Shown here one piece after another: positions 14,401 through 26,400 of a stretch of DNA of 64,000 nucleotides. Below the pieces are notes generated by a model. That model was not told the DNA's origin. It was given only the letters and a program-made list of their open reading frames with translations, and did not search any database. Position 1 is the stretch's first letter; each line of letters opens with the position of its first letter. A program made the position numbers and the translations under genes. The DNA comes from Limnomonas spitsbergensis (Eukaryota > Chlorophyta > Chlorophyceae > Chlamydomonadales), in assembly GCA_037349105.1 (NCBI GenBank), contig JAYJMM010000009.1, positions 1,736,001 to 1,800,000 on the forward strand. Direction: 5' to 3'.

Positions 14401-17400
14401 TAGGGATTTAGGGTTTAAGGATTAGTGTTTAGGTGAGGCGTAAATCATGACACACTTTTCGCCTCAGACCTCTCATCTTTATATTCCAAATCAAGGATTT
14501 CGAGCCTGGATCCGGTTGAGGGATCTAGTTGAGGGATGCGGTTCAGGGATCCGGTTGAGGGATCCGGTTGAGGGAAGGAATCTGGTTGAGGGATCCGGTT
14601 GAGGGATCCGGTTGAGGGATCCGGTTGAGGGATCTGGTTGAGGGATCTGGTTGAGGGATCTGGTTGAGGGATCTGGGGATCTGGTTGAGGGATCCGGTTG
14701 AGGGATCTGGTTGAGGGATCTGGTTGAGGGATCTGGGGATCTGGTTGAGGGATCCGGTTGAGGGATCCGGTTGAGGGATCGGGTTCAGGGATCCAGTTGA
14801 GGGATCCGGTTGAAAGGCTATAAATATTGGCTTGCCCTCACTCCCCCACACAGCCACACAGCTGAGGAAGGGCTCCACCAGGGAGCGATAGAGCGTGCTC
14901 ACAACTTTGTCTGGGGGGTTAAAGGCAATTCAGGCAAAAAGAAATTTGGCTAACAGGTTGGTAGCAGTCCAATGCCCTCATTCACCCGCAAAGGTTAGGA
15001 AGGGCTCCACCAGGGAGCGGGAGAGCGTGATCACAAACTCGTCCGGGGGTTTAAAGGCTCTTCAGGCTAAAACCGACAGGCATTCGGCGAGCAGGTTGGA
15101 AATAGTCCACTACCGTCCAACTCACCCGCAAAGGTCAGGAAGGGCTCCACCAGGGAGCGGGAGAGCGTGATCACAAACTCATCCGGGGCGCGCGAGCGCT
15201 CTGCGGCGGCCTGGCGTGCCGCCGCCACGAGGTCCGCCGGGCAGCCAGCCAGGTCTGCCTCCTTCATGACGATGGTGAACGCAGCCTCCTGTGGAAGTGT
15301 GGAAGTGTGGTAGTGTGAAAGACTATTTTTTGTGTGTGGAGTCTTTTGCCCTGCAAGAAGTCCAATAAGCAGCTGACCAGGTCGGCCTCTTTCAGGACCA
15401 TGGGGAACGCATCTTCCTGTGGGAAGAGTGGACGTTTTGGGGGGGGGGGGGGGGGTTAAGGGGTTTACCCTTAACCCCAAAGATCTCCTTTCATGAAGCT
15501 AGTACGCCCCCCCCTCCCTCCCCCCTCCCTTCATGAAGCTAATACCCCCCCCCCCCTCTCCCTTCATGAAGCTAATACCCCCCCCCCCTTCACTCCCCCC
15601 CCCCCTTCCTCTCACATTTGCTAGGATATTCAGCTTCAACACCGTCTCCAGCTCAGCCAGGCACTCCATGATGGTAGTATAGGTGTCAACCCTAATGGGC
15701 GCCCCTCCCCACATTAAGCTGAAACGCCCCCCCTCCCTCCCTCTCCTCCCCCTTCTCCTTCCTCTCACATCTGCATCAAGCTAATACCTCCCTTCTCCTT
15801 CCCCTCACATCTGCATCAAGCTAATACCTCCCTTCTCCTTCCTCTCACATCTGCATCAAGCTAATACCTCCCTTCTCCTTCCCCTCACAACTGCATCAAG
15901 CTAATACCTCCCTTCTCCTTCCTCTCACATCTGCATCAAGCTAATACCTCCCTTCTCCTTCCTCTCACATCTGCACCAAGCTAATACCTCCCTTCTCCTT
16001 CCTCTCACATCTGCATCAAGCTAATACCTCCCTTCTCCTTCCTCTCACATCTGCATCAAGCTAATACCTCCCTTCTCCTCCCTCTCACACCTGCATCAAG
16101 CTAATACCTCCCTTCTCCTCCCTCTCACACCTGCATCAAGCTAATACCTCCCTTCTCCTTCCCCTTACATCTGCATCAAGCTAATCCCTCCCTTCTCCTT
16201 CCTCTCACATCTGCATCAAGCTAATAACTCCCTTCTCCTTCCCCTCACATCTGCATCAAGCTAATACCTCCCTTCTCCTTCCTCTCACATCTGCATCAAG
16301 CTAATACCTCCCTTCTCCTTCCTCTCACATCTGCATCAAGCTAATACCTCCCTTCTCCTTCCTTTCACATCTGCATCAAGCTAATACCTCCCTTCTCCTT
16401 CCTTTCACATCTGCATCAAGCTAATACCTCCCTTCTCCTTCCCCTCACATCTGCATCAAGCTAATACCTCCCTTCTCCTTCCCCTCACATCTGCATCAAG
16501 CTAATACCTCCCTTCTCCTTCCTTTCACATCTGCATCAAGCTAATACCTCCCTTCTCCTTCCCCTCACATCTGCATCAAGCTAATACCTCCCTTCTCCTT
16601 CCTTTCACATCTGCATCAAGCTAATACCTCCCTTCTCCTTCCTTTCACATCTGCATCAAGCTAATACCTCCCTTCTCCTTCCCCTCACATCTGCATCAAG
16701 CTAATACCTCCCTTCTCCTTCCTTTCACATCTGCATCAAGCTAATACCTCCCTTCTCCTTCCTCTCACATCTGCATCAAGCTAATACCTCCCTTCTCCTT
16801 CCTTTCACATCTGCATCAAGCTAATACCTCCCTTCTCCTTCCTTTCACATCTGCATCAAGCTAATACCTCCCTTCTCCTTCCTTTCACATCTGCATCAAG
16901 CTAATACCTCCCTTCTCCTTCCTTTCACATCTGCATCAAGCTAATACATCCCTTCTCCTCCCTCTCACATCTGCATCAAGCTAATACCTCCCTTCTCCTT
17001 CCTTTCACATCTGCATCAAGCTAATACCTCCCTTCTCCTTCCCCTCACATCTGCATCAAGTTAATACCTCCCTTCTCCTTCCTCTCACATCTGCATCAAG
17101 CTAATACCTCCATTCTCCTTCCTTTCACATCTGCATCAAGCTAATACCTCCCTTCTCCTTCCCCTCACATCTGCATCAAGCTAATACCTCCCTTCTCCTT
17201 CCTTTCACATCTGCATCAAGCTAATACCTCCCTTCTCCTTCCTTTCACATCTGCATCAAGCTAATACCTCCCTTCTCCTTTCTTTCACATCTATATCAAG
17301 CTAATACCTCCCTTCTCCTTCCTTTCACATCTGCATCAAGCTAATACCTCCCTTCTCCTTCCCCTCACATCTGCATCAAGCTAATACCTCCCTTCTCCTT

Positions 17401-20400
17401 CCCCTCACATCTGCATCAAGCTAATACCTCCCTTCTCCTTCCTTTCACATCTGCATCAAGCTAATACCTCCCTTCTCCTTCCCCTCACATCTGCATCAAG
17501 CTAATACCTCCCTTCTCCTTCCTTTCACATATGCATCAAGCTAATACCTCCCTTCTCCTTCCTTTCACATCTGCATCAAGCTAATACCTCCCTTCTCCTT
17601 CCCCTCACATCTGCATCAAGCTAATACCTCCCTTCTCCTTCCTTTCACATCTGCATCAAGCTAATACCTCCCTTCTCCTTCCTTTCACATCTGCATCAAG
17701 CTAATACCTCCCTTCTCCTTGCTTTCACATCTGCATCAAGCTAATACCTCCCTTCTCCTTCCTTTCACATCTGCATCAAGCTAATACCTCCCTTCTCCTT
17801 CCTTTCACATCTATATCAAGCTAATACCTCCCTTCTCCTTCCCCTCACATCTGCATCAAGCTTATACCTCCCTTCTCCTTCCTCTCACATCTGCATCAAG
17901 CTAATACCTTCCTTCTCCTTTCCCTCACATCTGCATCAAGCTAATACCTCCCTTCTCCTTCCCCTCACATCTGCATCAAGCTAATACCTCCCTTCTCCTT
18001 CCTCTCACATCTGCATCAAGCTAATACCTCCCTTCTCCTTCCTCTCACATCTGCATCAAGCTAATACCTCCCTTCTCCTTCCCCTCACATCTGCATCAAG
18101 CTAATACCTCCCTTCTCCTTCCTCTCACATCTGCATCAAGCTAATACCTCCCTTCTCCTTCCTCTCACATCTGCATCAAGCTAATACCTCCCTTCTCCTC
18201 CCTCTCACACCTGCATCAAGCTAATACCTCCCTTCTCCTCCCTCTCACACCTGCATCAAGCTAATACCTCCCTTCTCCTTCCCCTTACATCTGCATCAAG
18301 CTAATCCCTCCCTTCTCCTTCCTCTCACATCTGCATCAAGCTAATAACTCCCTTCTCCTTCCCCTCACATCTGCATCAAGCTAATACCTCCCTTCTCCTT
18401 CCTCTCACATCTGCATCAAGCTAATACCTCCCTTCTCCTTCCTCTCACATCTGCATCAAGCTAATACCTCCCTTCTCCTTCCTTTCACATCTGCATCAAG
18501 CTAATACCTCCCTTCTCCTTCCTTTCACATCTGCATCAAGCTAATACCTCCCTTCTCCTTCCCCTCACATCTGCATCAAGCTAATACCTCCCTTCTCCTT
18601 CCCCTCACATCTGCATCAAGCTAATACCTCCCTTCTCCTTCCTTTCACATCTGCATCAAGCTAATACCTCCCTTCTCCTTCCCCTCACATCTGCATCAAG
18701 CTAATACCTCCCTTCTCCTTCCTTTCACATCTGCATCAAGCTAATACCTCCCTTCTCCTTCCTTTCACATCTGCATCAAGCTAATACCTCCCTTCTCCTT
18801 CCCCTCACATCTGCATCAAGCTAATACCTCCCTTCTCCTTCCTTTCACATCTGCATCAAGCTAATACCTCCCTTCTCCTTCCTCTCACATCTGCATCAAG
18901 CTAATACCTCCCTTCTCCTTCCTTTCACATCTGCATCAAGCTAATACCTCCCTTCTCCTTGCTTTCACATCTGCATCAAGCTAATACCTCCCTTCTCCTT
19001 CCTTTCACATCTGCATCAAGCTAATACCTCCCTTCTCCTTCCTTTCACATCTGCATCAAGCTAATACATCCCTTCTCCTTCCTTTCACATCTGCATCAAG
19101 CTAATACCTCCCTTTTTAGGGTTTAGGGTTTAGAGCTGTCTCCTTTTGAGACTGACCGGTCATTTTTGGGGTGCAATGGTGGGGACGGCGTGTTGGCTGG
19201 AAATTACCGTCCAGCACGTTTGGCATAAGCACAAACGTGTTTATAACGGACATAACAATGTGCAACAGACAGGGTGGTGGGGGGGGGGGAATCCGGTGCG
19301 GGAAATCTGGCGGGGCGCGCGGTTACCGTTTACTCGTTTAGTATGTTTGGCCCCACGCTGAGGTTTTTAAAACGGAAATATTAATTCGCAACAGGCAGGG
19401 GTGTAGCGGTGTAGCGGTGTAGCGGCGCGGGTGTGGCTTCGGCCTAAGCTGCAATTTTTCTCAACTCTCAAGCCTCCCACGGGGCGTAGCTTTCTTTCTT
19501 CCTTTCTTTGCGCAACAGAAAGGGGAGGGGGGGGTGGAATCCGGCAGGGTGTGCGAGGTCTGGGTGGGATTGTTGTGGTACTTTTCTATAATTCCAGCTG
19601 CTGTAATTAGATACCAATCTGCAGCCATGTGGTTTCATTTGCGTGAATGGGTCAGGAGCTGGAACTCTGGCGGTGAGCTGTCCACACACCTGGCACACGT
19701 GATCGCCTAGACAAAAAAAATCATGCAAGCATTAATGATGCAACTACCGATATGTGGTTTTATATGCGTGAATGGGTCAGGAGCTGGAATATCAGCGAGC
19801 TGCCCACACACCTGGCACCTGCGATCATGCGAAAATGAATTATGCAAGAATCAACGAGGCAGTCATGTATTTTTATGATGATATTCGCAAATTTTTCAGG
19901 AGCTGGAATGGCGGCGAGCGGCCCACACACCTGGCAAATGCGATCACGCGAAAATGAAGCATGGAAGAATCCATGGTGCAATTACGTGATTTTGATACTG
20001 GTATCGATGTTGGTGAACTTTTCAGGAGCTGGAACAGCGGTGAGCGAAGACAATTGCCTATTCGCCCGTCAGGTTCAGCTAGACCACGAAATTGGAATTC
20101 TACAGTGCGGATGCAAGCCTAGTTTATGTTTGAGGCAACAACAACCACAAGTTGAGGATAGCGAACACTCGGCCACGCACGTGCAGACCCTAGAACCCTA
20201 ACATCGCGCCCACGCACCTGTCACACATGATCACGCAAAAGAGGAATCATGCAAGCGTTGATGATGCGACTACGGTACCATATGTTGTTTTATTTGCGTG
20301 ACTTGTTCAGGAGCTGGAGCAACAGAGAGCTGCCCACGCACTTGGCACACAGGATCCTTTAAAATAATCTTGCAAGCATTAATGATGCAACTACGTGGTT

Positions 20401-23400
20401 TATTTGCGTGACTTGTTCAGGAGCTGGAACAGCGGAGAGCTGCCCACACACCTGGCGTATGCAAGCGGGACCCTGGCGGCCGTAACGGAAAGTGTGGCAT
20501 TTTCACCCTTCCAGGTCATCAAGGTGCGACCGAGCAGAGGAAGTGTGGGAAGGGCAGATGAGCGTTTGTTGCGTACATTGTTCTGGCCTTAGTGTACCGT
20601 AGATTCGCTTTGCCTTCCCTCGTAATCAAGGTCGTTTCGGGTCGAGGGATCCATGAATTTACTAACGGTCGATTGTCGACGCCAGTTTTCAGTCGAAAAT
20701 TAAGAGTTTTCCTCGACAGTTTGCCCGGAGGGCAGCATTGAGGGAAATCGTGTTTCGCTGCCCGAGGGAAGGCAAATCACATCTATGGTATATGTACGGT
20801 ATCCGTGGACCAAATTACCAAGGTTCGCTCCGGCGTTTTCTATTCGTAACTTGATAAATAGGTTACTGATACCTGTACTTAAAGTTTATTTTACCTCATT
20901 CGCATTTTAATCCCGACACTCTCCTGTACAGGATTTCCCCTACAAACAGCACTACCGTAAATTTGAATACTGTAGCCTGCCCACACCCCTAGAAGAGAAA
21001 CTTGTTTATTAGGTCCCACAGGGAGATTTCCATCGCTCATTAAGCTTCGCAGGGGAAGTAAGAAGTAAGAAGCACATAAGGTTTCCAATCCTTTGTGATG
21101 TTTAACGGATCCTAGGTATAGGTGATAAGGGTTACGGGTTTACGCCTGCACGTATGGGATACGCGCATTTTGTCCCGTGTCATTGCAGTCGTGGATCAAT
21201 CACTCGACGGTACCTCAGTAATATTTTGCGATTTCCCTTTCGACCAGCTATGGCATTTCACGCCGGGTGCTATCAACGGTTTAGGTGAATCCAGTGGGAT
21301 TCGAACCTGCATCCCCATCCCTCGCAGAATAATGCTCTACCAATTGAGCTAGGGGACCTTGAAAATGGGTTGTAGGGAAACAATCCGGTTTGGAGGCAAA
21401 AAGAGTGGAAATGCTCAATTGTAACTAAGAGCCCCCATATATGGTGCGTAAAGGAGCTAAGCTAAGCTAAACTCATGACCTGATACCTGTAGCCGGAAAC
21501 GCATGTGCATACCGTAGATTTGAATTGCCTTCCTTCGGGTATGAAAACTCGTTTCTTTAAATGCTGCCCTCATAGCAAATAATCGTTCAAAACTCTTAAT
21601 TTCTGACTGAAGAGTTGCATCGACGGTTGTAAATTAGTTGATTCATGTATCCCTCCACCCCAAGCAACGTTAATTATGGGGGAAGGCAAAGCAAATCAAC
21701 AGTAGGAGGGGATATTGCTATATTTCCTTACTGTTATATCGGTATTGTGTTCCCTTTTGTGAGCTCAAGATCTCGTACGAGGGCAGCCACGAGTCGGACT
21801 CCGAGGACGGGAACGTGGTCACCAACTTGGCCAACTACAAGGACATGAAGGAGTGCACGCACTTGTGGACGATCAAGCGCGCGTTCCAGTTCAACACCAT
21901 GAGCCCGAAGTTGATCTCGCCCAAGGGCACGAGGATCTCCAAGCTCGACACCAAGAACTTGTACCTGACCCCGATCAGGAACGCGTCCAACTACAACCGG
22001 CAGTGCATGTCCTCGTCCTCGACCTGCTTCGGGCACTTGATCTCGCCCTCGTTCGACGCCAACCACAAGTCGGAGTACCCGTACGTGGCGTTGCCCTCGT
22101 ACTTCTCCAGGAACACGGACGACTACGGGTCCTCGGACATCAACAAGTACAACTACTCGGTCGCGACCAGGACCTTGCCCGAGGACAACATAATGGACAT
22201 GGTGATGAACAAGGCAAAGGGCACGTCGGGGAGCATGTACGGGGACGTGTTCTCGACCATGCCCGTGAACTCGGCCAGGTTCGTGGCCGGGTCCATGTTC
22301 GAGACCGAGTACGAGTTCGCGGTGTCGATCCCGTACAAGGCCTACTGCAACGGAAGGGCCATGTACATGGGCAAGGGCGAGTACCAGTACGGCTCCAAGG
22401 ACGAGGCCTCCATCGGGTGCCTGCCCACGTGCACCCAGCTGATCTCGGAGTACTTCCGGTACCTGGGCACGTCCGTGACCGACGCCATGAACAAGGCCTC
22501 GTCCTTGGAGCCGTACTGGTACTCGCCCTTGCCCATGTACATGGCCCTTCCGTTGCAGTCCTGAGCTTGAAGTCCTTTTTTGACTTTCGAAATGGCTCTC
22601 CGTAGCGGCCAGAAGCTTACAGTCCGTGAATATTTCGTATTTTCATGAATCTCTCAGCACTAAATAACATACATTTGAGGGCAGGCAATCCAAATGTACT
22701 GCTCACAAGTTCTGAAAAACTGAAATACGACCACAATTTTGCAGGCAAGGGTGCATGTGTGGAAGTGCCTGCATGTGTGGGAGTGCCTGGTTTGAATTTG
22801 AATTTGAATTTGCAAGTTTTGATTTATTTCGTGCGCAGGTCCGTCTCATGGCTAAGGAGCATCTGGGGCAGTACCGCAACACCTTGGACTGCTTGAAGCA
22901 GGTGAGGGTTGTTGCGGATTGTTGTTCCTTGACTTGCAATAGGTGAGGGGTGTTGCGAGTTGTTTCTTGCAACAGTTGCGGGGTGTTGCAAAATGCTGTC
23001 CTGATTTTGAAGGCCCCGTGCCGGTCTTTTTTTGCATTCCTTTGAGGTTTATAAAAACCTTTACGCTGATGGTTTATGAAGACCATGTTTGTTTTGTGCC
23101 TGGTGTGTTGGCCGGGCTGTTGTGCAGTTTCCCTTTGAACTTCAGAAGGCTTCATATTGTATTTATATCTTACATGACAGCCAAACGTTTTTGCCATGGG
23201 CTCCTGAAGGCATCTTGTTTTATTTTTTCCTTAAATGTTGTCGTGGTTTTTGTTTTGGCTGGCTTTGTTTTGTGTTTTCTTTTCTTAAAATGAAGCTTTT
23301 GAATGAAGGTTGTGTGTTTTATTTTCGTACATGGATATTATATAGGTCCTTTTGCCCTTTGCTCATGAAGGCTTTGCGTTTTATCTTTGCCTTAGACACT

Positions 23401-26400
23401 GGAAAGGCATGTTTGTACTTTGCTTCAAAAGGTTTCGTGCTTCCTTGTATACATTTATGCTGGCTAGGCATTTTTGTACTTGGCTTCCAAAGGCTTAATG
23501 TTTGCTTTTACATATTACATGCTGGTAAGTGGTAAGGCATTTTGTAGTTGGCTTTGGTGTTTCTCTTTTCGTGTCTCAGCTACATGTCAGCTAAGCTCCG
23601 GCCGCCGTCCGGAGGCCCCGTTTGTGGCCAGCCATGCTACTTTTGCCACCACTGGCAGGCCAGGCCAGTTTCTTGGCCCCAACCGGGATTTTGGGGGCCT
23701 CGGGGCGGCCCGCCAATGGTGGACTTGTGGCCGAAAAAGGAGACACTGGTTGGCTTGTAAAGGCTTCTTGTTTTATTTTATTACTGAAATGTTGGTAAGG
23801 CCTCATTGCAGTTGGCTTTTGAAGGCTTCCGTTTTCTCTCCTTCCTTTCCTCTCCTGAAATGTTGGCGAGGCCCTTAAGCAGTCATGCAGCCTATCCTAA
23901 ACCCTTAACCCCAACCCCTAAACTATGCCCTTAAGCAGTCATGCAGCCAAACCTGGCAAGGTAACGAGCTACCACTCATTCGAGTATTTATTTGAAACGG
24001 CCGAACGTTTGAGGACCTCAGACTCCGGTACTCTGTTTCCTCACCCCCAAATTCTGAGCCCAAACCCTGAACTCTAAGCCTTTGCTGTTTCATTCATTTT
24101 CCGCCTCATACCCTTACCCCCCCCCCCCCCCTCTCAAAATTGTCTGCTAATTTCATGTCCTCTTTCAAGCCCTTGTATATCCCGTCAACCTTCCTGTTCC
24201 TTCCATTTCCACTCTTGAACCCTAAACCATAACCCCCCCCTCAGCATGTGTTGCTCATTTCATTTCCACTAAAAAAACTCAACTCAACTCTACCTCCCTC
24301 CCATCCCCCCCTTTCAACCTTTGTCAGTCATTGTATTTCCACTTTCGAACCATAAATCCCCCCCCCCCTCTACCTTGACTGCTCATTTAATCTCCTCTCT
24401 CGAACCTAAACCCTGCTCCCCTAAACCGTAAGCCCTTAACCCTAAACCCTGCTCCCCTTAAACCTAAATCCTGCCTCACCCTCAACCTCTGTTGCTCCTT
24501 TCTTTTCCTCGCTCAAACCCTAAGGGTCTCTTACACATCTGCTGTTCATTCCATTTCTCTCTCTTAAACCCAACATCCTTAACCTCACCCCCCCCCTACA
24601 CATTTGCTGCTCGTTTCACCCCTCTCTCAAACCCTAAACCCTAAAACCCGTAACATGTGATGTTCATTTCATTTTTTGCTCTCGTACCCTAAGCCCTTCC
24701 CCCCCTAAACAATTTAATGTTCATTTCATTTCATCTCTCGTACCCTAAACCCTGACCCCTCTAAACCGTTGCTGCTTCTTTAAGTTCCCCTCTTGCACTC
24801 TAGACCTCAACCCCCCCGTCAACCTTTGCTGCTTATGTCATTTCCACTTTTTATCACTCACAAAACCCAACTACTCTCTCAACCTCAGCTGCTCATCTCA
24901 ATTCCTCCCTCAAACCCTTAACACTGCCCACCCCCTCAACCTTTGCTGCTCCTTTCATTCCCACTCTCCAATCCTAAACCTTAAACCCTAAACCCTTAAC
25001 CCTAAACCCTATTACCTCAAGGTTGTGACAAGGGAGGGGGTGACGGCGCTTAGCATCGGCCTTGTGCCCACCCTGCTCCTTTCATTCCCACTCTCCAATC
25101 CTAAACCCTAAACCCTAAACCCTAAACCCTAAACCATATTACCTCAAGGTTGTGACAAGGGAGGGGGTCACGGCGCTTAGCATCGGCCTTGTGCCCACCC
25201 TGCTCCTTTCATTCCCACTCTCCAATCCTAAACCTTAAACCCTAAACCCTTAACCCTAAACCCTATTGCCTCAAGGTTGTGACAAGGGAGGGGGTCACGG
25301 CGCTTAGCATCGGCCTTGTGCCCACCCTGCTCCTTTCATTCCCACTCTCCAATCCTAAACCCTAAAACCTTTAACCCTAAACCCTTAACCCTACACCCTT
25401 GTACTTCCAGGTTGTGGCAAACGAGGGGGTCACGGCGCTCAGCATAGGCCTTGCGCCCACCCTGCTCCGAAACTGCATATGGAACACCCTCTACTACGTA
25501 AGTTACCAGGCTGTTAGTATTTGCTCGACTCCCCTTCCTGCCCACCCTCTAATGCGTCAGTTACAGTCACTTCCAGTCAGTTACAGTCAGTTACAGGGCT
25601 GTTTTTATTTCCCCAACTTGGCTCGCACAACTCTACTACATGAATCTTCCAATCTGTGAGCTGGGTACCAAACTTGAGGGGGGTTTTAGTAGCGAACTTG
25701 GTGGGAAACTTACAAGAGAATGCATAGCGAACGTGATAGCGAACTTTGTAGCGAACTTTGTAGCTAAATCCGGAGCTAGCTCGAAGCTACACAAAGCTGT
25801 TACTATTTCCTTACTCGTACGGTAATGGCGTGGATGTGGCTTCAGCCCAGGCTGCGCTGTTTTCTTAACTCTCACGCCTCCCACGTGGTGTAGCTTTCTT
25901 CCTTAACTCGTCCCTCCGACAATCCCCCGTCTCCTCATGAGACAGAGCTTGCCATATTCGTATGGTTCCCTTCTGTTTCCCGTTTCCCGTATGTTTCCCG
26001 TTTCCCGTATACCTCCCTTCTCCTTCCCCTCACATCTGCATCAAGCTAATACCTCCCTTCTCCTTCCCCTCACATCTGCATCAAGCTAATACCTCCCTTC
26101 TCCTTCCTTTCACATCTGCATCAAGCTAATACCTCCCTTCTCCTTCCCCTCACATCTGCATCAAGCTAATACCTCCCTTCTCCTTCCTTTCACATCTGCA
26201 TCAAGCTAATACCTCCCTTCTCCTTCCTTTCACATCTGCATCAAGCTAATACCTCCCTTCTCCTTCCCCTCACATCTGCATCAAGCTAATACCTCCCTTC
26301 TCCTTCCTTTCACATCTGCATCAAGCTAATACCTCCCTTCTCCTTCCTTTCACATCTGCATCAAGCTAATACCTCCCTTCTCCTTGCTTTCACATCTGCA

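Larger units (their letters stand above)
19115..26008 (+). repeat. Duplicated block: copy of 39763-47263 with carrier exons 4-6
   Basis: This 6.9-kb block is nearly identical to 39763-47263 (only scattered single-base differences by eye) and in the same orientation. It lies within the 40-bp satellite, antisense to the peptidase. It contains carrier exons 4, 5 and 6, one arm of the GC3 palindrome, MITEs and a tRNA-like element. Relative to the other copy it lacks about 609 bp of the palindrome. ATACCTCCCTT flanks both sides, compatible with a target-site duplication but ambiguous inside a satellite. Confidence 0.95.

Noticed and set aside
15755..19114. CRISPR-like array
   Set aside because: Units are contiguous 40-bp repeats with no unique spacers, and the context is eukaryotic.
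21284..21358. Functional tRNA (anticodon GCG by position)
   Set aside because: Acceptor, anticodon and T stems are mismatched; only the promoter boxes and length fit.
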